64,000 bases of DNA from Puccinellia tenuiflora (Eukaryota > Streptophyta > Magnoliopsida > Poales > Poaceae): NCBI GenBank assembly GCA_012064385.1, contig QRDG01001892.1, positions 248,001 to 312,000 on the forward strand. The letters are read 5' to 3'. Positions within the stretch are counted from its first letter, which is position 1, and each line of letters begins with the position of its first letter. The notes below the pieces were generated by a model that was not told the DNA's origin, searched no databases, and was given only the letters and a program-made list of their open reading frames with translations. Below are positions 1 through 12,741 of this stretch, one piece after another. The translations under genes and the position numbers were made by a program.

Positions 1-724
1 AAACTATCTAGTCCCTCATGACAAGCAAGGTTTTTAGACTTGTGAGAGCAGCTGGTTCTTAGAAGAGCGAGTATGCTCTTGTTTCTCCCTGGTTTCACCA
101 CTGTCCAATGTTTGGGTTGATTTCTCAGATTTCATTGCGCGGAGGAGAATTGTGAGTTATATTTATATTTTTGCTTAAGCTGCTCTCGGGTTGATTCAAG
201 TGAAGACGTAATCCATCAACACCGGGTGAAAGGGGGGAAATGACCTCGCTTGTCACAAGTTATATCTAGCTCTCTATTGCTCCCTCATGAGCTTAAAAAC
301 AAAGGCACAAAGAAGAAGTATTTTGAATTTTTAAAGGTAGCACATGACAAATTTACTTGGAATGGTAGGAAATACCATGCATAGGTAGATATGGTGGACT
401 CAGCTGGCAAGAAAGTTTGGCTTTGGGGATTGGATGCACGAGTGAACCATACACTCAGACGAATTTTTAGGCTTAGAAAAAAAAGTGTTTGAAGCAAACA
501 TCTAACAATAACCGGTAACAGAACAACATAATACATTTACCGGTCATAACCATAAAAACTCTACACCGTCTCCCTTGTTGACCAAACAATTCTTTTGATG
601 GAAAGATTAGCACTATGAATTAACAACTATGAAAAACCACACAATTTCAAGCTTTCAACCATATTTCTTTACTAATCAATTCCACTCAAATAATCAGCAA
701 ATTTAAGCATTCAACTTAACATAT

Positions 725-1570
725 CAAAACAATTGAGAAGCATCAAGTATCCACACCATGATCTACAAAACTATGCAGGCTTTTCATTTTATTCTATCAT
801 CACACAAACAGCATTTTGTCGCATTGACAATTCAAGCAATTTTTCAACAACAACTCTCCAACAAGTATAAGTGAAGAATAAGAGAGTTTAACTTAACAAC
901 TAGCAGCTCTAAACAAGATAAAAGCTAAAAGCGAGAGCTTACTAGAAACAGACAGTAGCTAAGAATACTCAAAAAGATATAAGCGAAGCAAAGGAGTATT
1001 CAAACGAAAAAGCGGAGCGTGTCTCTCTCTCCCACACAAATAAAGCTAGGATCCAACAAAGATATGACTAGCAAACAAACAAACAAAACTGAAAGTAAAA
1101 AGACGCTCCAAGCATAGCACATAATATGTAAAGTGATAAAAACGAAGTTCAATGAAGACGACCTTATGATAGTCGATGAAGATGAGGGGATGCCTTGGGC
1201 ATCCCCAAGCTTTGACTCTTGATAGTTCTTGATATTCAGAGGGGGTGCCATGGGGGCATCCCCAAGCTTGAGCTTTGATCCATCCTCGATTTCTTCATAT
1301 TCCTCTCCTTTGGAACTTAAAAACTCTCTTCACACAAAACTTCTCATAATTTGATTAGAGGGTTAGTGCTCATAAATTAAAATGCACATGTGTTCAACTC
1401 ATGAAAAATTGCAAACCAACTTCATTAGACATTAGCTAGTGTTTATTAAGCCTCAATGTGGCACTCTACCCCTAGAGTATCACATATGACGATGGTAAAG
1501 AGACAAATGCAAAATAAAAGCAGAATCTGTTAGTCTGTAAATATCGAATTTTTCGAGGCACTTCTGCAGC
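725..1570. repeat. Direct repeat copy A inside the Gypsy internal region
   Basis: This segment reappears at 3190-4049 in the same orientation. The match is close from 'caactctccaac' (851 and 3319) to 'ttcgaggcacttct' and looser upstream. Copy A lacks about 14 bases seen in copy B near 'agaatctgt', and it stops exactly where an N occurs (1571). The pair is either a tandem rearrangement of the retrotransposon or an assembly duplication at a contig join. Confidence 0.75.
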
Positions 1571-1571
1571 N
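1571..1571. other. Ambiguous base (N), possible contig join
   Basis: This is the only N I noticed. It sits at the end of direct repeat copy A, where the sequence changes from Gypsy internal text to unrelated text, so a scaffold or gap-closure join is plausible. Confidence 0.6.
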
Positions 1572-1743
1572 GTGTGGAATAAAGGATAGTAGTGCTGCCC
1601 CCTCTCTCTTTTATATTTCTCTTCTTTTTTTATTGTGGCCTCCGTGGCTCTTTTAAATTTTCTCTCATTGGTCTCTTTTGGACTCTTTTATGTGGCCACT
1701 TTGGACTCTTTTCAATATGCTCACAGGTAGGGGCAACACTCTA

Positions 1744-2544
1744 GGGAGTTGTAATGTATCCGGTGTTCAGTGTTATGGAGAATTTTGAAAACAAATCATA
1801 AGTAAATAAGGTGGTTAACATACCTGCTCTAGGGAGGCTATCTTGGGCTGACCATTTTGTACTCGGTTAGGAGCTGCGGAATTGATAGTTGTCATGAGCG
1901 GCCGGTGATAACCCACAGGTGTAGGGGATCGTTCGTAGGCTCTTCGGTAAGTAAGAGTGTCGAACCCAATAAGGAGATAAAGGTAAGATTAATAAACTCT
2001 CAAGTTCTATCAACCATTGATACAACTATACGCATACCAAACGTTTGCATCATCTATAAAATAAAACTAGAGGAACAATACTGGTATGAAAGGATAGCTT
2101 TGCAAGATAATAAAAAACAAGAAAGTAATGGAATCATAAAAGAACTTTAAAGGACCATAAAAGAACAGAATCATGAGTGTGGAAAAGTGGTGGAAGGTGT
2201 AATGGAATTGTCTAATAACTAATTAGTGAAGTTACAAGGTTCAACATCATCTATTACAGTTTTTTATGTGGGAGAGGCAAAGAATGCATGCTCTCAACTA
2301 CTCGTGATTACATGGACTATATGATTGGAACATTAGCAAATATCCGTAACTACTAACATTCATTAAAGTAAAACCCAACCATAGCATTAAGATAGTGGTC
2401 TTCTTTATCCCATACACATCAATCGCCAAAATGGGGCTCGAACATGTTTCTGTCACTCCGACAGTCCTACCTTAAGGCAATCTACGCATACTACAAACTC
2501 TATGATGCGATTCATAGGTGCACAAATATAATGGACATCATAGG
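1744..2544 (-). repeat. Gypsy LTR fragment, copy 1 of a near-identical 801 bp pair
   Basis: It matches 11444-12244 at a constant offset of 9700 bases, with about five substitutions and no indels by eye. The text 'tgataacccacaggtgtaggggatcg' is typical of a Triticeae Gypsy LTR (recalled family knowledge). In copy 2 the LTR continues past the CACTA-1 insertion. Here it is truncated at 2544 and joins Gypsy internal-type sequence. An open frame at 1857-2150 is a by-product of the LTR, since the same frame exists in copy 2. Confidence 0.7.
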
Positions 2545-3189
2545 CTGTACCATGTGGAAAAAATGTAGAACATGTGGCAGGCCACGCTGCACACTAACTC
2601 AAATGATCCAGCAAACTATATGGCAATGAAGAACGACATCAAGTCATGTAATGTAATGATGGATGTTGCATGGCAATGTATCTCGGAACGGCTATGGAAA
2701 TGCCGTGGTAGGTAGGTATGGTGGCTGTTTTGAGGAAGATAGTTGGCTTATGTGTAGGAGAACAGGATGAAGTTCTCCCACGGAGTTGGATGTACTCGCG
2801 AAGTATGCACCAATCTAAATGTGAGAGAGGGCATTGCGCAGCACCGAAGAGGCTAGCAAAATATGGAAGTGGAAGTGCCAAAAACCAAAGCTCACAATGC
2901 ATTTCGTATATTGCAAACAACTAGCAGTTTCAATGTTCCACAAATGGTTAGAGACACCCCGAGAGCGATCGTGGCGGCGACACAAGTGCCCCGTTGGGTT
3001 CCTCGACCGTTGCAGTAACTACCCACTAGGGACTTATTTTCAACTTAGTAGAATTCATGACACATTAGCATTGTTGACTTAGGTTGTTTAGTTCAGAAAA
3101 GTACAGCTCCATGCTTTAATAACACCTCTCCACTAATCAGCTCTAACACCATTAACCAACACATTTTAACCATTAGTTATTTTAGTGCC

Positions 3190-4049
3190 TCAAAACAATT
3201 GAAGAGTATCAAATTATCCACATAGTGATCTACAAGACTATGCAGGTTTTTTCTATTTCATACTACTGCCACATGCATAGCATTTTTCCGATCTAACACA
3301 TTAACCAAGCAACCAAAACAACTCTCCAACAAATATAAGTGAAGAACAAGAGAGTTTAACTTAACAACTAGCAGCTCTAAACAAGATAAAAGCTAAAAGC
3401 GAGAGCTTACTAGAAAACAGACAGTAGCTAAGAATACTTAAAAAGATATAAGCGAAGCAAAGGAGTATTCAAACGAAAAAAGCGGAGCGTGTCTCTCTCC
3501 CACACAAATAAAGCTAGGATCCAACAAAGATATGACCAGAAAACAAACAAATAAAACTGAAAGTAAAAAGACGCTCCAAGCATAGCACATAATATGTAAA
3601 GTGATAAAACGAAGTTCAACGAAGACGACCTTATGATAGTCGATGAAGATGGCGGGATGCCTTGGGCATCCCCAAGATTTGACTCTTGATAGTTCTTGAT
3701 ATTCAGAAGGGGTGCCATGGGGGCATCCCCAAGCTTGAGCTTTGATCCATCCTCGATTTCTTCATATTCCTCTCCTTTGGAACTTAAAAACTCCCTTCAC
3801 ACAAAACTTCTCATAATTTGATTAGAGGGTTAGTGCTCATAAATTTAAAGCTCACATGTGTTCAACTCATGACAAATTGCAAACCAACTTTATTAGACAT
3901 TAGATACAGTTTACTAAGCCTCAATGTGGCACTCCACCCCTAGAGTATCACATATGACGATGGTAAAGAGACAAATGCAAAATAAAAGCAGAATCTGTCA
4001 AAATCTGAACAGTCTGTAAAGATCGAATTTTTCGAGGCACTTCTTCAGC
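3190..4049. repeat. Direct repeat copy B inside the Gypsy internal region
   Basis: This is the second copy of the segment at 725-1570. It continues without a break into the gag-proximal internal region, so it looks like the original position. Confidence 0.75.
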
Positions 4050-4388
4050 TCAAATCAAAAAACTTAAATCTAACGAAAGATAGATAAAAGCATCAGGCTT
4101 TCTGTCAAACATTATCAGAAAAAAGATAAAATTCTGGCGATTTTAGGATTTTCGTGCAACAGGCGCACAGAATCTGTTTTTGGACAGCAACACAATACCT
4201 CGCACTTTCAATGCATTAGAGGCTAAACTTGGCACAAAAAACTAAAAGAAAAAGATACAATAAAGTTGCTACAGAGGTAATAGCTTCATGAATCAAGAAA
4301 AACAAAAAGCAAACTGAAAGTAAAAGATGGGTTGCCTCCCAACAAGCGCTTTTCTTTAACGCCTTTTAGCTAGGCGCAATGCCAAATA

Positions 4389-5324
4389 TCAAGTTTTTTC
4401 GAAATCCATTGCAACTTTTCCTTCAATAAGCACTTCTTTCTCTTTGAGGGGAAAGGAGAACCTGCCCCTAATGGGAAAACGAAAACGTATGCATCCCTTT
4501 TTAACATCAATAAAAGCTCCCACGGAACGAAGTAAAGATCTTCCAAGAACGATATTAGCTTGAGCCTTTGACTCAAGAACCAAGAAATCTACCAAAGCAG
4601 TCTTATGTTTAAAAGTGACAAGGACTTCATTAACTCTTTTATAAATTTTTGAAGAGCTACCATCAGAATGAGAGTGACAAAAAGGATAATCAAATAAGTC
4701 TCCAAAATTCATAGTATCGAAAACCATTTTAGGCATAGTTGACATCATAGAACCAATATCACAATAAGCAAGGAACCTTTGACCATTTATTTCAATAGGG
4801 ATATACAGTTCCCAATCTCCATTTATTTCAAGGATTTGATAATCTTTAGAGCTCACCTCTATTCCATTTAAATTTAGATTACATAAAATATTTTCTATTT
4901 TATCTAATCTACCATGTATTCCATTAATTTTCTCATTGGTGGGAAAAACAACTAAGCCTTTTATAATTCTCAGAGATTCTAATTCATCAATTTCAAGAAA
5001 GTTTCCTCCAGTAATGACATCCAAAACATGCTTGCATGCATCAGATAATCCATAATAAAAGCATCTCAGTAAAACACACATAGCAAGCATGGGTTGGATC
5101 TTTTGATGTAATTCTGAAATTCTATCCCAAGCATTTTTAAAACTTTCTTCTCCCTTTTGTTTGAAGGAAAAGAACTCGGCTAAGAGAGGCATATCAAGAG
5201 TGGTAAAGCTAGACATAAAGACAAGACAAAATAACAGGACAGGAATAAAGACTACACTAATTTTTTTTGGGTTTTTAAAATTTTGAAACAAGAAAATAAA
5301 CTGAACGAGATATAAAGCAAGCAA
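4389..5324 (-). pseudogene. Gypsy gag-protease remnant
   Basis: This is an open frame of about 311 codons. The first ~60 residues are hydrophobic and unlike gag, so the true start is unclear. Residues ~65-110 resemble the retrotransposon gag domain (ESFKNAWDRISEL, then FYYGLSDACKHVLD). Residues ~170-290 resemble a retropepsin: YCDIGSMMSTMPK holds the catalytic Asp in a D-I-G-S context, and IVLGRSLL followed by GAFIDVKKG matches the family's C-terminal LGR...ID..G pattern. In an active element this polyprotein packages the RNA and processes itself. Gag is much shorter than usual and no zinc knuckle or pol follows, so I call it a remnant. Confidence 0.7.
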
Positions 5325-5411
5325 GACAAAAACAAAGTAAAGAGATTGAGAGTATGAGACTCCCCTTGCTGTAGCTCCAAAGTCCCTGGCAACGGCGGCA
5401 GAAAAACTGCT

Positions 5412-7013
5412 TGATGGTGTATATTAATAAGTTGGGTGGTGCACCAAGCGAAGGCGGAATTGTAGCTAGTAGCAGTTTTTCCCTCAATTAAAGAACCGGG
5501 GTTTATCGAACCAGTAGGACTTTGAAATAAAAAACGAGGTGAATGTTGAAGTTCTCTGGCGCTTAACCTTCAACAGACGTGGACCTGCACACACTCAACC
5601 AAAATACTTGCCCCCAACAGCGGAGAGGTTGTCAATTTCTCCGGTCTCACGGAACACAAAGCGGTTAATTGTATGATGAAATAGATAAAATATGAAAAGT
5701 GACCAGAGGAGTAATGATAACTAAAAGCAAGTAAATGAGATTTAAAACAATGTACAAAGATGGACCGGGAGCCATGGGTTCACTAGTGGAGTCTCTCAAG
5801 TAGATAAAACATGCATGTGATGGGTGAACGAATTACAGCTAGGCAATTGACAAGATTATGACACAAACCCAATTTAGCTATGACAAAAAGGACCTGATAA
5901 TATTTATGGAGGCATCACGACAAGGAACAAAGACCGTTGAGTCCAACTGCGTCTTTGTCTAAATAGTCCACCGTGGGATCGCTATCCAGCCTGTCACCCA
6001 ACGGTATTAAGTTGCAAGCAACAGACAATTGCATTAAGTAAAGTTCATGATGTAAGCAATACTAATATCAAAATAGACATTAACACCGCTGTTTTACCCT
6101 TAGTAGCAACAGCACACCCTCGCCCTTAGATGTTTCTGTCACTCGTGCCCAGGAACAAAAGGGGGCATGAACCCACTTTCTAGCATAAATACCCTCTCTT
6201 GGAGATACACACAATCACTTGGCCAAAGTAACTACGCACATCGGAGAGCATGCAAGAACATAAATTACTCATATAAGAATCATGCACAATCTGAACATAA
6301 CTTCATAATCCATCGGATCCCAGCAAACACATCACATAGTATTACAAAAGTCGATCTTGATCATGTTAGGCAGCTCACAAGATCATAAGACATGAAGCAC
6401 AAGAGAGAGAGACTACCATCTAGCTACTGCCATGGACCCGTAGTCCAAGGTGAGACTACTCACAAATCATCCCGGAGGAAGGCATGTCGATGAAGAGCCC
6501 TCCGGGATCGATCTCCCCTCCGGCAGAGTGCCGGGATCAGCTTCAGATTGGGCCCCAAACTAGGGTTCTTGGTGACGGCGCGTCGGGGCCGAGTTTCTGG
6601 AAAATAATCGCCGCATCGACGTTTTTAGGTTAATTGTGATTTTATAGGCGTCGGAGGGGGCTGAGGAGGTGCCCACAGGGCAAGGGTGGGCCCCACCTGC
6701 GGGTCACCCCTGGGCCGCGGCTGGCACCCGCGTGTGCCCTGTGGGTCGCCTCCCAGGCTGCCCTTCGGACTCCGTCTTCGTCTTGGCGTAAAAATAATCC
6801 CCGTAAATTTTCCTCCAATTCCGAGAATATTTCCAGAAGTAAATTTCTAAAACAAAACGACAGCAAAAACAGGGAACTGGCACTGGGCATCTTGTCAATA
6901 GGTTAGTCCAACAAAATGCATAATAATGATATAAATAACAGTAAAAACATGTGACAATGTCACAAAACTAGCATGGATCACTCAAAAATTATAGATACGT
7001 TTGAGACGTATCA
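5412..7013 (-). repeat. Gypsy LTR (5' LTR of the minus-strand element)
   Basis: On the minus strand it starts TGATACGTCTCAAACG at 7013 and ends CACCATCA at 5412, giving TG...CA ends and about 1.6 kb. The internal region follows at once. The start resembles the common Triticeae Gypsy LTR start TGATACGTCTCCAACG (recalled). The GC-rich part at 6640-6790 lies inside the LTR. No matching 5 bp target duplication can be tested because the other LTR is not in the window. Confidence 0.7.
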
Positions 7014-10000
7014 GTCGCCATGAACCCGGCCCTATAGGACCACCCTGGCCCATGAGGCTTATTGCGAGCCAAGACCTGGCTTTAGCTGCAGGGGCAACAT
7101 CAATGTATGGAGGATGCAATAATATCCGCCATTCTCGCGTCGTGCCTCCGCCTGTGTTCCACAACACCGCACCGTCGATCCATGCAGCAAAACCCTAGCA
7201 CCGCCAGAAGAGAAGGAGGATGAAGGCCCCGCCACCACTAGCACAGGACGTCCTTTCCCCCGTCGTGTCCCTCTATGGCCATGAGGGGTGTTAGGATGTG
7301 GCCGAGACATCTGGCTCGCTGGATCTGAGGCCTCGTTGCATCCTATAGGAGTGTTTTACATCTTTGATAAGGATGCAACATGATGCCAAAACCAGCTAGC
7401 TAGGGAAGGATGATTATTCACTTGAGAGTCTACCTTTATAACTCTCACATAATACCTTGAAAAAAAGATGACATGCGAGGTTTCTGTTGCTAGATCCTAC
7501 CAACGAAGATCAAATCAAGGCTTAGTGCAAAAAAAGCTACATCGCTCAATCAAATCAATGGAGGCCGGATCATTCTTGGAAATTGTGTCAATTGTCTACG
7601 AGACATGGTACGAACCTTGAAGAGATGTTGGGATAGGTTTTGTAATGTAGATGGTAAGCAAGGAGATTGATGGTGATGGCTGAGGTTGTGTTGTTGGGGT
7701 TGCATGTCCAAGGGTTTTCGAAAGGAGATGGTAGAGGCAGTGATGGCCTTAGGGGTCTCAGGCTAAGATTATTAAGGCATGATGGCTGGGGCTTGATGGA
7801 GAGAAGCTAGGTCTCGTGGGTGGAACCCCATGTTGGATAGGTGGGATACATGCGAAGGACATGGGAGTGTGGATAGCTTAGAGGAGCATCGCTTGACGAG
7901 CGTGCTTGGTTCAGGAGCAATCAGTAGATGAGGCGGTTGTGGATCGGGATGAGCTAGTGTTGGGGTGAGGCGGTTGTAGTTCTAGGGGAATCAGATTAGA
8001 TGAAGAGGCAATGGCAATGGTCAAGGTAAGTGTTTTGTAGTCTCATGTATCAGCAGTCACAGTGATGCGATAACCATCATCCCAACACTGATGAACTCCC
8101 TTACTTGGATATAAGAAGTCAATGATCTACGAGGCCAACATTCTTGGACTTGACTGCTGCCCACCAGCTTCTTGTAGTGGCCATAGATGTGATGTATGGT
8201 TCTTACTTCCACTTCTTGTTTATCCACTTAAAGGGAAACTGATCACTTTATTTTCCAGGATTGTTGGGTGTTTTGTGTTCCTTTAGACACGACCATGAGA
8301 GAACTGTCATTGTTTGCACCTGCTAACGAAGTGATATAGAATTTGTTTCTCCCACTACTCCATTATTTGTTCCATGTGAAGAAAATACGAAGAAAGTTCA
8401 TATACTTGACAAGTAAAGTCGATGCAACATCCACTATTCGATCGCACATATTTGAACAACAGGCAATCGAGCTTATAAACAAGTCATGTTCAATTATTTT
8501 TTCAAATAGGTTATGTTAACCTACCGTCTGCAACATTGTAGTCGTACATCTGCTTCATAGGCCGCCTCTCATTCTAAACACTAACCTATTGTGTTACAGG
8601 CATTCCCATCCCGATCTTCTTCTTGGGTTGGTCATCGTCATCTTCCTCCATCATGAGGCGACCTCTTTTCTGCCAACCTGATATATAAGATTTTGAGAAA
8701 CATTGGGGTTGATTGGTATTATGTCTGGATTTGGGCCAACTACCATCAGAAACACACTTTGCATCATTTGGTTCTTCATAAATCTTTAAGTTTGCAAAAT
8801 GCTTAACAAAATGTTGGAAAGTTGTAGGCAAAAGAAACACAAAGATCCAGGACAGGTTCTATCTTTTTTTTTTTTTGCAACCAAGGAAACCTTTATTTTC
8901 TCCATGGTATCCTTGACGAGGAAGGCGGCCACGCAGTAGAAAAATAAGCATGTAGGCAAGGGATATAAGTTCATCTCTCCCGCTTCCAATTCTCCCCAAG
9001 TGAGCATGCACACTAGCATATCAGACAGCTCCTCTGAAGGCATCAGGCCTCTAATCATACTGAAGTATTTCTCATGTAACATTGTCTTTCTATTTAGTGT
9101 CTAATACAAGGTCAACAAGAAAAATCTTCTTCTCCTGCAGCCTAGGGGTACAACCAGAAATATATGTGGTTTTACATATCCATGGGCATACCCTTTTGAG
9201 TGCATATTCTCGAGTATGCAAATGGCTTCTATAGTAATACAAGCAACCATTTAACCTAATATTGAGCGGGAATTATTATTCCATACATCCTGCATGCTTG
9301 GTCCCAACATGTCCATAATCATGATATAATAATCTGCTTGCTTCCCTTTGTAGTGTACTCTTGGCATGCCATGAATCCCACTAAGAGTGTTGTAAACTTG
9401 CCACTCATAAGGTGCTCTATAATTTCAGCATTTGCTTGTTTTGTGTTAAAATTTACTTGCAACCTCCAAAGCATATGCACCAGGTGTCCTTTCACTAAGA
9501 GTAGGAAATACGGCGACCAACATATACTTTCCCAAATCCTCCCTTCCCAAGCTTTCTGTCGAGTTTGTAGGTATGTCAACTTCCAATCTGGATCGTCTCG
9601 AGGAGCGGCATGGAGCTCGCGTCATTTCCCGAGGGAGTGTCAGCATTGTCTGCACTCTGGGAGATGATGTCTACACCGTCCATCCCTGCCATGCATGAGC
9701 TCTACACGATGTCAGGGGAGGTACGCGGGTGCTTGCTTCCTCCACGCGTCCTCGATGCGGACAGGGTATGACCTAGGGGTTGTGTTGGTGAGGAGGATGT
9801 ATGCTCGGCGCATGTGCTTTGTTTAGGATCAATGAGTAAGGTGATGCGGATGTCTACTCGGCGCGCGTGCTTTGCTTTGGATGAGCTGGTATTGAGGTGA
9901 TGCAGTTGTGGTTCTATGAATTAGACGAAGAGGCAATGAACGATGCTCAAGCTGACGGATGTAAGGCGTGAGGTGCCTCCATTGTAGGCGCCAATGTGAA

Positions 10001-10260
10001 AATGCACATGGTTGGAGAGGCAACAATGGGCTAACATGAGTTGGATTTGAGGTGCCTAGCTTGATGCATAGTTGCTTCACGGTGATAGTGATGGCTCGCA
10101 TGAGGCAGAGCTTGGATGCTCAGAGTTGAATCGGTGCTTGACGACCATTGGAATAAGAGGTAGAGTAAAATGCTCTCATGTGTCTTTGTGTGCTTGAAAG
10201 CTCTATGTGTAGTGGTTGTACCAAGATGACCATGGTGATTAACACATGCCCATCTTAAGG
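7014..10260. other. Unassigned degenerate repeat sequence
   Basis: I see no gene here that I can defend. There is an internal diverged duplication: about 7890-8010 resembles 9815-9950 (shared text 'gaagaggcaatg', 'gatgagctgg', 'gttgtggttct'). Minus-strand open stretches at 8586-8840 and 8786-9082 are discussed separately. The sequence may be the worn internal part of the LTR element whose end lies at 10268, but no pol motif is visible. Confidence 0.4.
8586..8840 (-). pseudogene. Unknown exon-like open fragment
   Basis: An 84-codon open stretch with a natural-looking composition ends in an acidic-basic tail (EEDDDDQPKKK). It contains a Trp/Lys/Arg-rich centre (GWQKRGR). I do not recognise it. 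Lack of a clear start and the T-rich sequence just upstream (about 8862-8876) suggest a transposed or processed fragment rather than a live gene. It could also be chance. Confidence 0.2.
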
Positions 10261-10267
10261 GGAAGTG

Positions 10268-10560
10268 TTGAAGTTTGAGCTAATGAAGTATTACTGTTCT
10301 AGGAGAGTTTAGAGTATTCTAGTGGAGTGCTGGAGTCTCCATTAGTGTCCTAGTAGAGTTTAGAGTATTCTAGTGTATAAGTTAAGATGTAAACCTAACT
10401 TGAGTTATATATAAGAGTATTCTAGTGTATAAGTTAAGACTTAAATCTAAGTTGAGTAATATATAAGAGGATCCATGGGACTACTCATTCCAAAAAAAAT
10501 CCCCCAAAAAACTACGTTAAAGAAAATAAGTTTCGTTAGGTTGCCACCATATTGTGTCTA
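10268..10560 (+). repeat. Possible Copia-type LTR end
   Basis: A purine tract CTTAAGGGGAAG is followed directly by TGTTGAAG, the usual polypurine-tract/LTR-start layout of Copia elements. Inside are two tandem copies of a ~53 bp unit (10370-10475, 'gtgtataagttaaga...') containing a TATA-like 'ttatatataagag'. The 3' end of the LTR and the coding part were not found, so this may be a fragment. Confidence 0.35.
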
Positions 10561-11443
10561 TATATAGAAGTGCTTAATTGCGAGATGACTAAGTACATTA
10601 TTTTCAATGCGTAGTTTGTACATGTTGTATCTAAATTAATTGCATTCTTATATATGTGTCATGATTTTTTCTATTGTGGTCTTATCACGGGATAGGAATC
10701 CTCTCGCTCCAACTCATATTTATCCTACTTATAGAATCTCCACTTGTACTCCCAAATACAATGCCCTATAAGCTAAATGGGGTTGCTCTATTTTCTCAAC
10801 CCAAAATAATTGCTTCAACACCGGTAGTGCCCCTATTTCTCATCCATATTCATTTTTTTCCATATCATCTATTCTTACACTTTTGTAAATCACAATAATT
10901 CAAACTATAATAGTTTAGTTGTAAATCATACTCAAATCCAAAATAATTAAACACAATAACTTAAATTAAAATTTAAATATTTGACATATAGCAATACAAA
11001 CGACATGCAAATATCACAAATAGTTCTTCAAATTGACATGTCCTTTTTCAACAAAATTGGCACCAAATTCACATATGAATTTCACCACAATTATCAACAA
11101 TTTTACATAACACAATATGTGGCGTTAACTATTGTATGTCCAAACTTTAGTTTTAAGAGGGCAAAAAAACTAGAGTTCACTGCATAGCGAAACTTTGATA
11201 TCCGTTTCTCCTTGTGTTTGTAGAACCATACCAGTATGAGTCCCTAGTGTGTTGGCATGTTTATGTTGCGCGCACATGATTCTCAACTTCTTGCCATGCT
11301 TGATGAGATAGATAGTGGCAAGGATGCAGATGCTAATCTCCTCAAATACCTCAGCCGCCAGCGTAGTCCTCGTCTCCGTCTTCACATCAATTTTCACCAA
11401 CCATTTAGTGACACCTCTCGCTGTCAGGGATCGAAGAACCTTC
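10561..11443. other. AT-rich stretch, no gene seen
   Basis: I see no coding pattern or transposon end that I can name here. A minus-strand open stretch at 11170-11400 has no recognisable motif. Confidence 0.4.
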
Positions 11444-12741
11444 GGGAGTTGTAATGTATCCGGTGTTCAGTGTTATGGAGGATTTTGAAAACAAATCATA
11501 AGTAAATAAGGTGGTTAACATACCTACTCTAGGGAGGCTATCTTGGGCTGATCATTTTCTACTCGGTTAGGAGCTGCGGAATTGATAGTTGTCATGAGCG
11601 GCCGGTGATAACCCACAGGTGTAGGGGATCGTTCGTAGGCTCTTCGGTAAGTAAGAGTGTCGAACCCAATAAGGAGATAAAGGTAAGATTAATAAACTCT
11701 CAAGTTCTATCAACCATTGATACAACTATACGCATACCAAACGTTTGCATCATCTATAAAATAAAACTAGAGGAACAATACTGGTATGAAAGGATAGCTT
11801 TGCAAGATAATAAAAAACAAGAAAGTAATGGAATCATAAAAGAACTTTAAAGGACCATAAAAGAACAGAATCATGAGTGTGGAAAAGTGGTGGAAGGTGT
11901 AATGGAATTGTCTAATAACTAATTAGTGAAGTTACAAGGTTCAACATCATCTATTACAGTTTTTTATGTGGGAGAGGCAAAGAATGCATGCTCTCAACTA
12001 CTCGTGATTACATGGACTATATGATTGGAACATTAGCAAATATCCGTAACTACTAACATTCATTAAAGTAAAACCCAACCATAGCATTAAGATAGTGGTC
12101 TTCTTTATCCCATACACATCAATCACCAAAATGGGGCTCGAACATGTTTCTGTCACTCCGACAGTCCTACCTTAAGGCAATCTACGCATACTACAAACTC
12201 TATGATGCGATTCATAGGTGCACAAATATAATGGACATCATAGGACTGTACCATATCAACATACACTAGTACAAAACCTCACATCACAGTCGGCCCCAGG
12301 GACTCATCTCAGTCGGTTATTCCAACCGTCTCCAGCTCGGGGTCGCTAATGTGTGGTTCCATTAGAGCCGGTTCCAGGAAACCGGATGTGATGCGAGTAA
12401 CCCTCAGATGGCCGTGAATAAGGACCGTCTCCAATAAGGAAAACATCATAGGTGGCCAGCAATAGCAGTCGTCTGTAATGATAATCCTTTGCAGACGGCT
12501 GCATTTGCTGGCCGTCGTTAGCATGCGGAGTGTCCGGCTTTTCTCTCCGGCCCATGAATGTTCATGCCCTCCAGGCCATTTTCCAGGTGGTCTGAGTATT
12601 TGGTAATGTTATATTAGCAGGAATAAATCAGGATTGCATCAATAAAATATGAACCAATTGGTAATACATATAAAGCATAACCAACTGGTAGCATACATAA
12701 TAACATGTCTCTCTCGAACCACAAACTACATAGATTTAGTT

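Larger units (their letters stand above)
1..5411 (-). mobile_element. Gypsy LTR retrotransposon, internal region (partial, rearranged)
   Basis: Read on the minus strand, this follows directly from the LTR at 5412-7013. A primer-binding-like stretch (CCGCCGTTGCCAGGGA, about 5385-5402) comes first, then a gag-protease remnant at 4389-5324, then more than 4 kb of AT-rich sequence without a reverse transcriptase or integrase. Text such as 'ggcatccccaagcttgagc' and 'gggttgcctcccaacaagcgc' is what I recall from Triticeae Gypsy internal regions. The exact family is not determined. The missing pol suggests a non-autonomous or internally deleted copy. The 3' LTR, if present, lies beyond position 1. 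Confidence 0.7.

Noticed and set aside
1857..2150. 97-codon plus-strand open frame, repeated at 11605-11850
   Set aside because: Lies antisense within a Gypsy LTR. Its duplication reflects the LTR and not a gene family.
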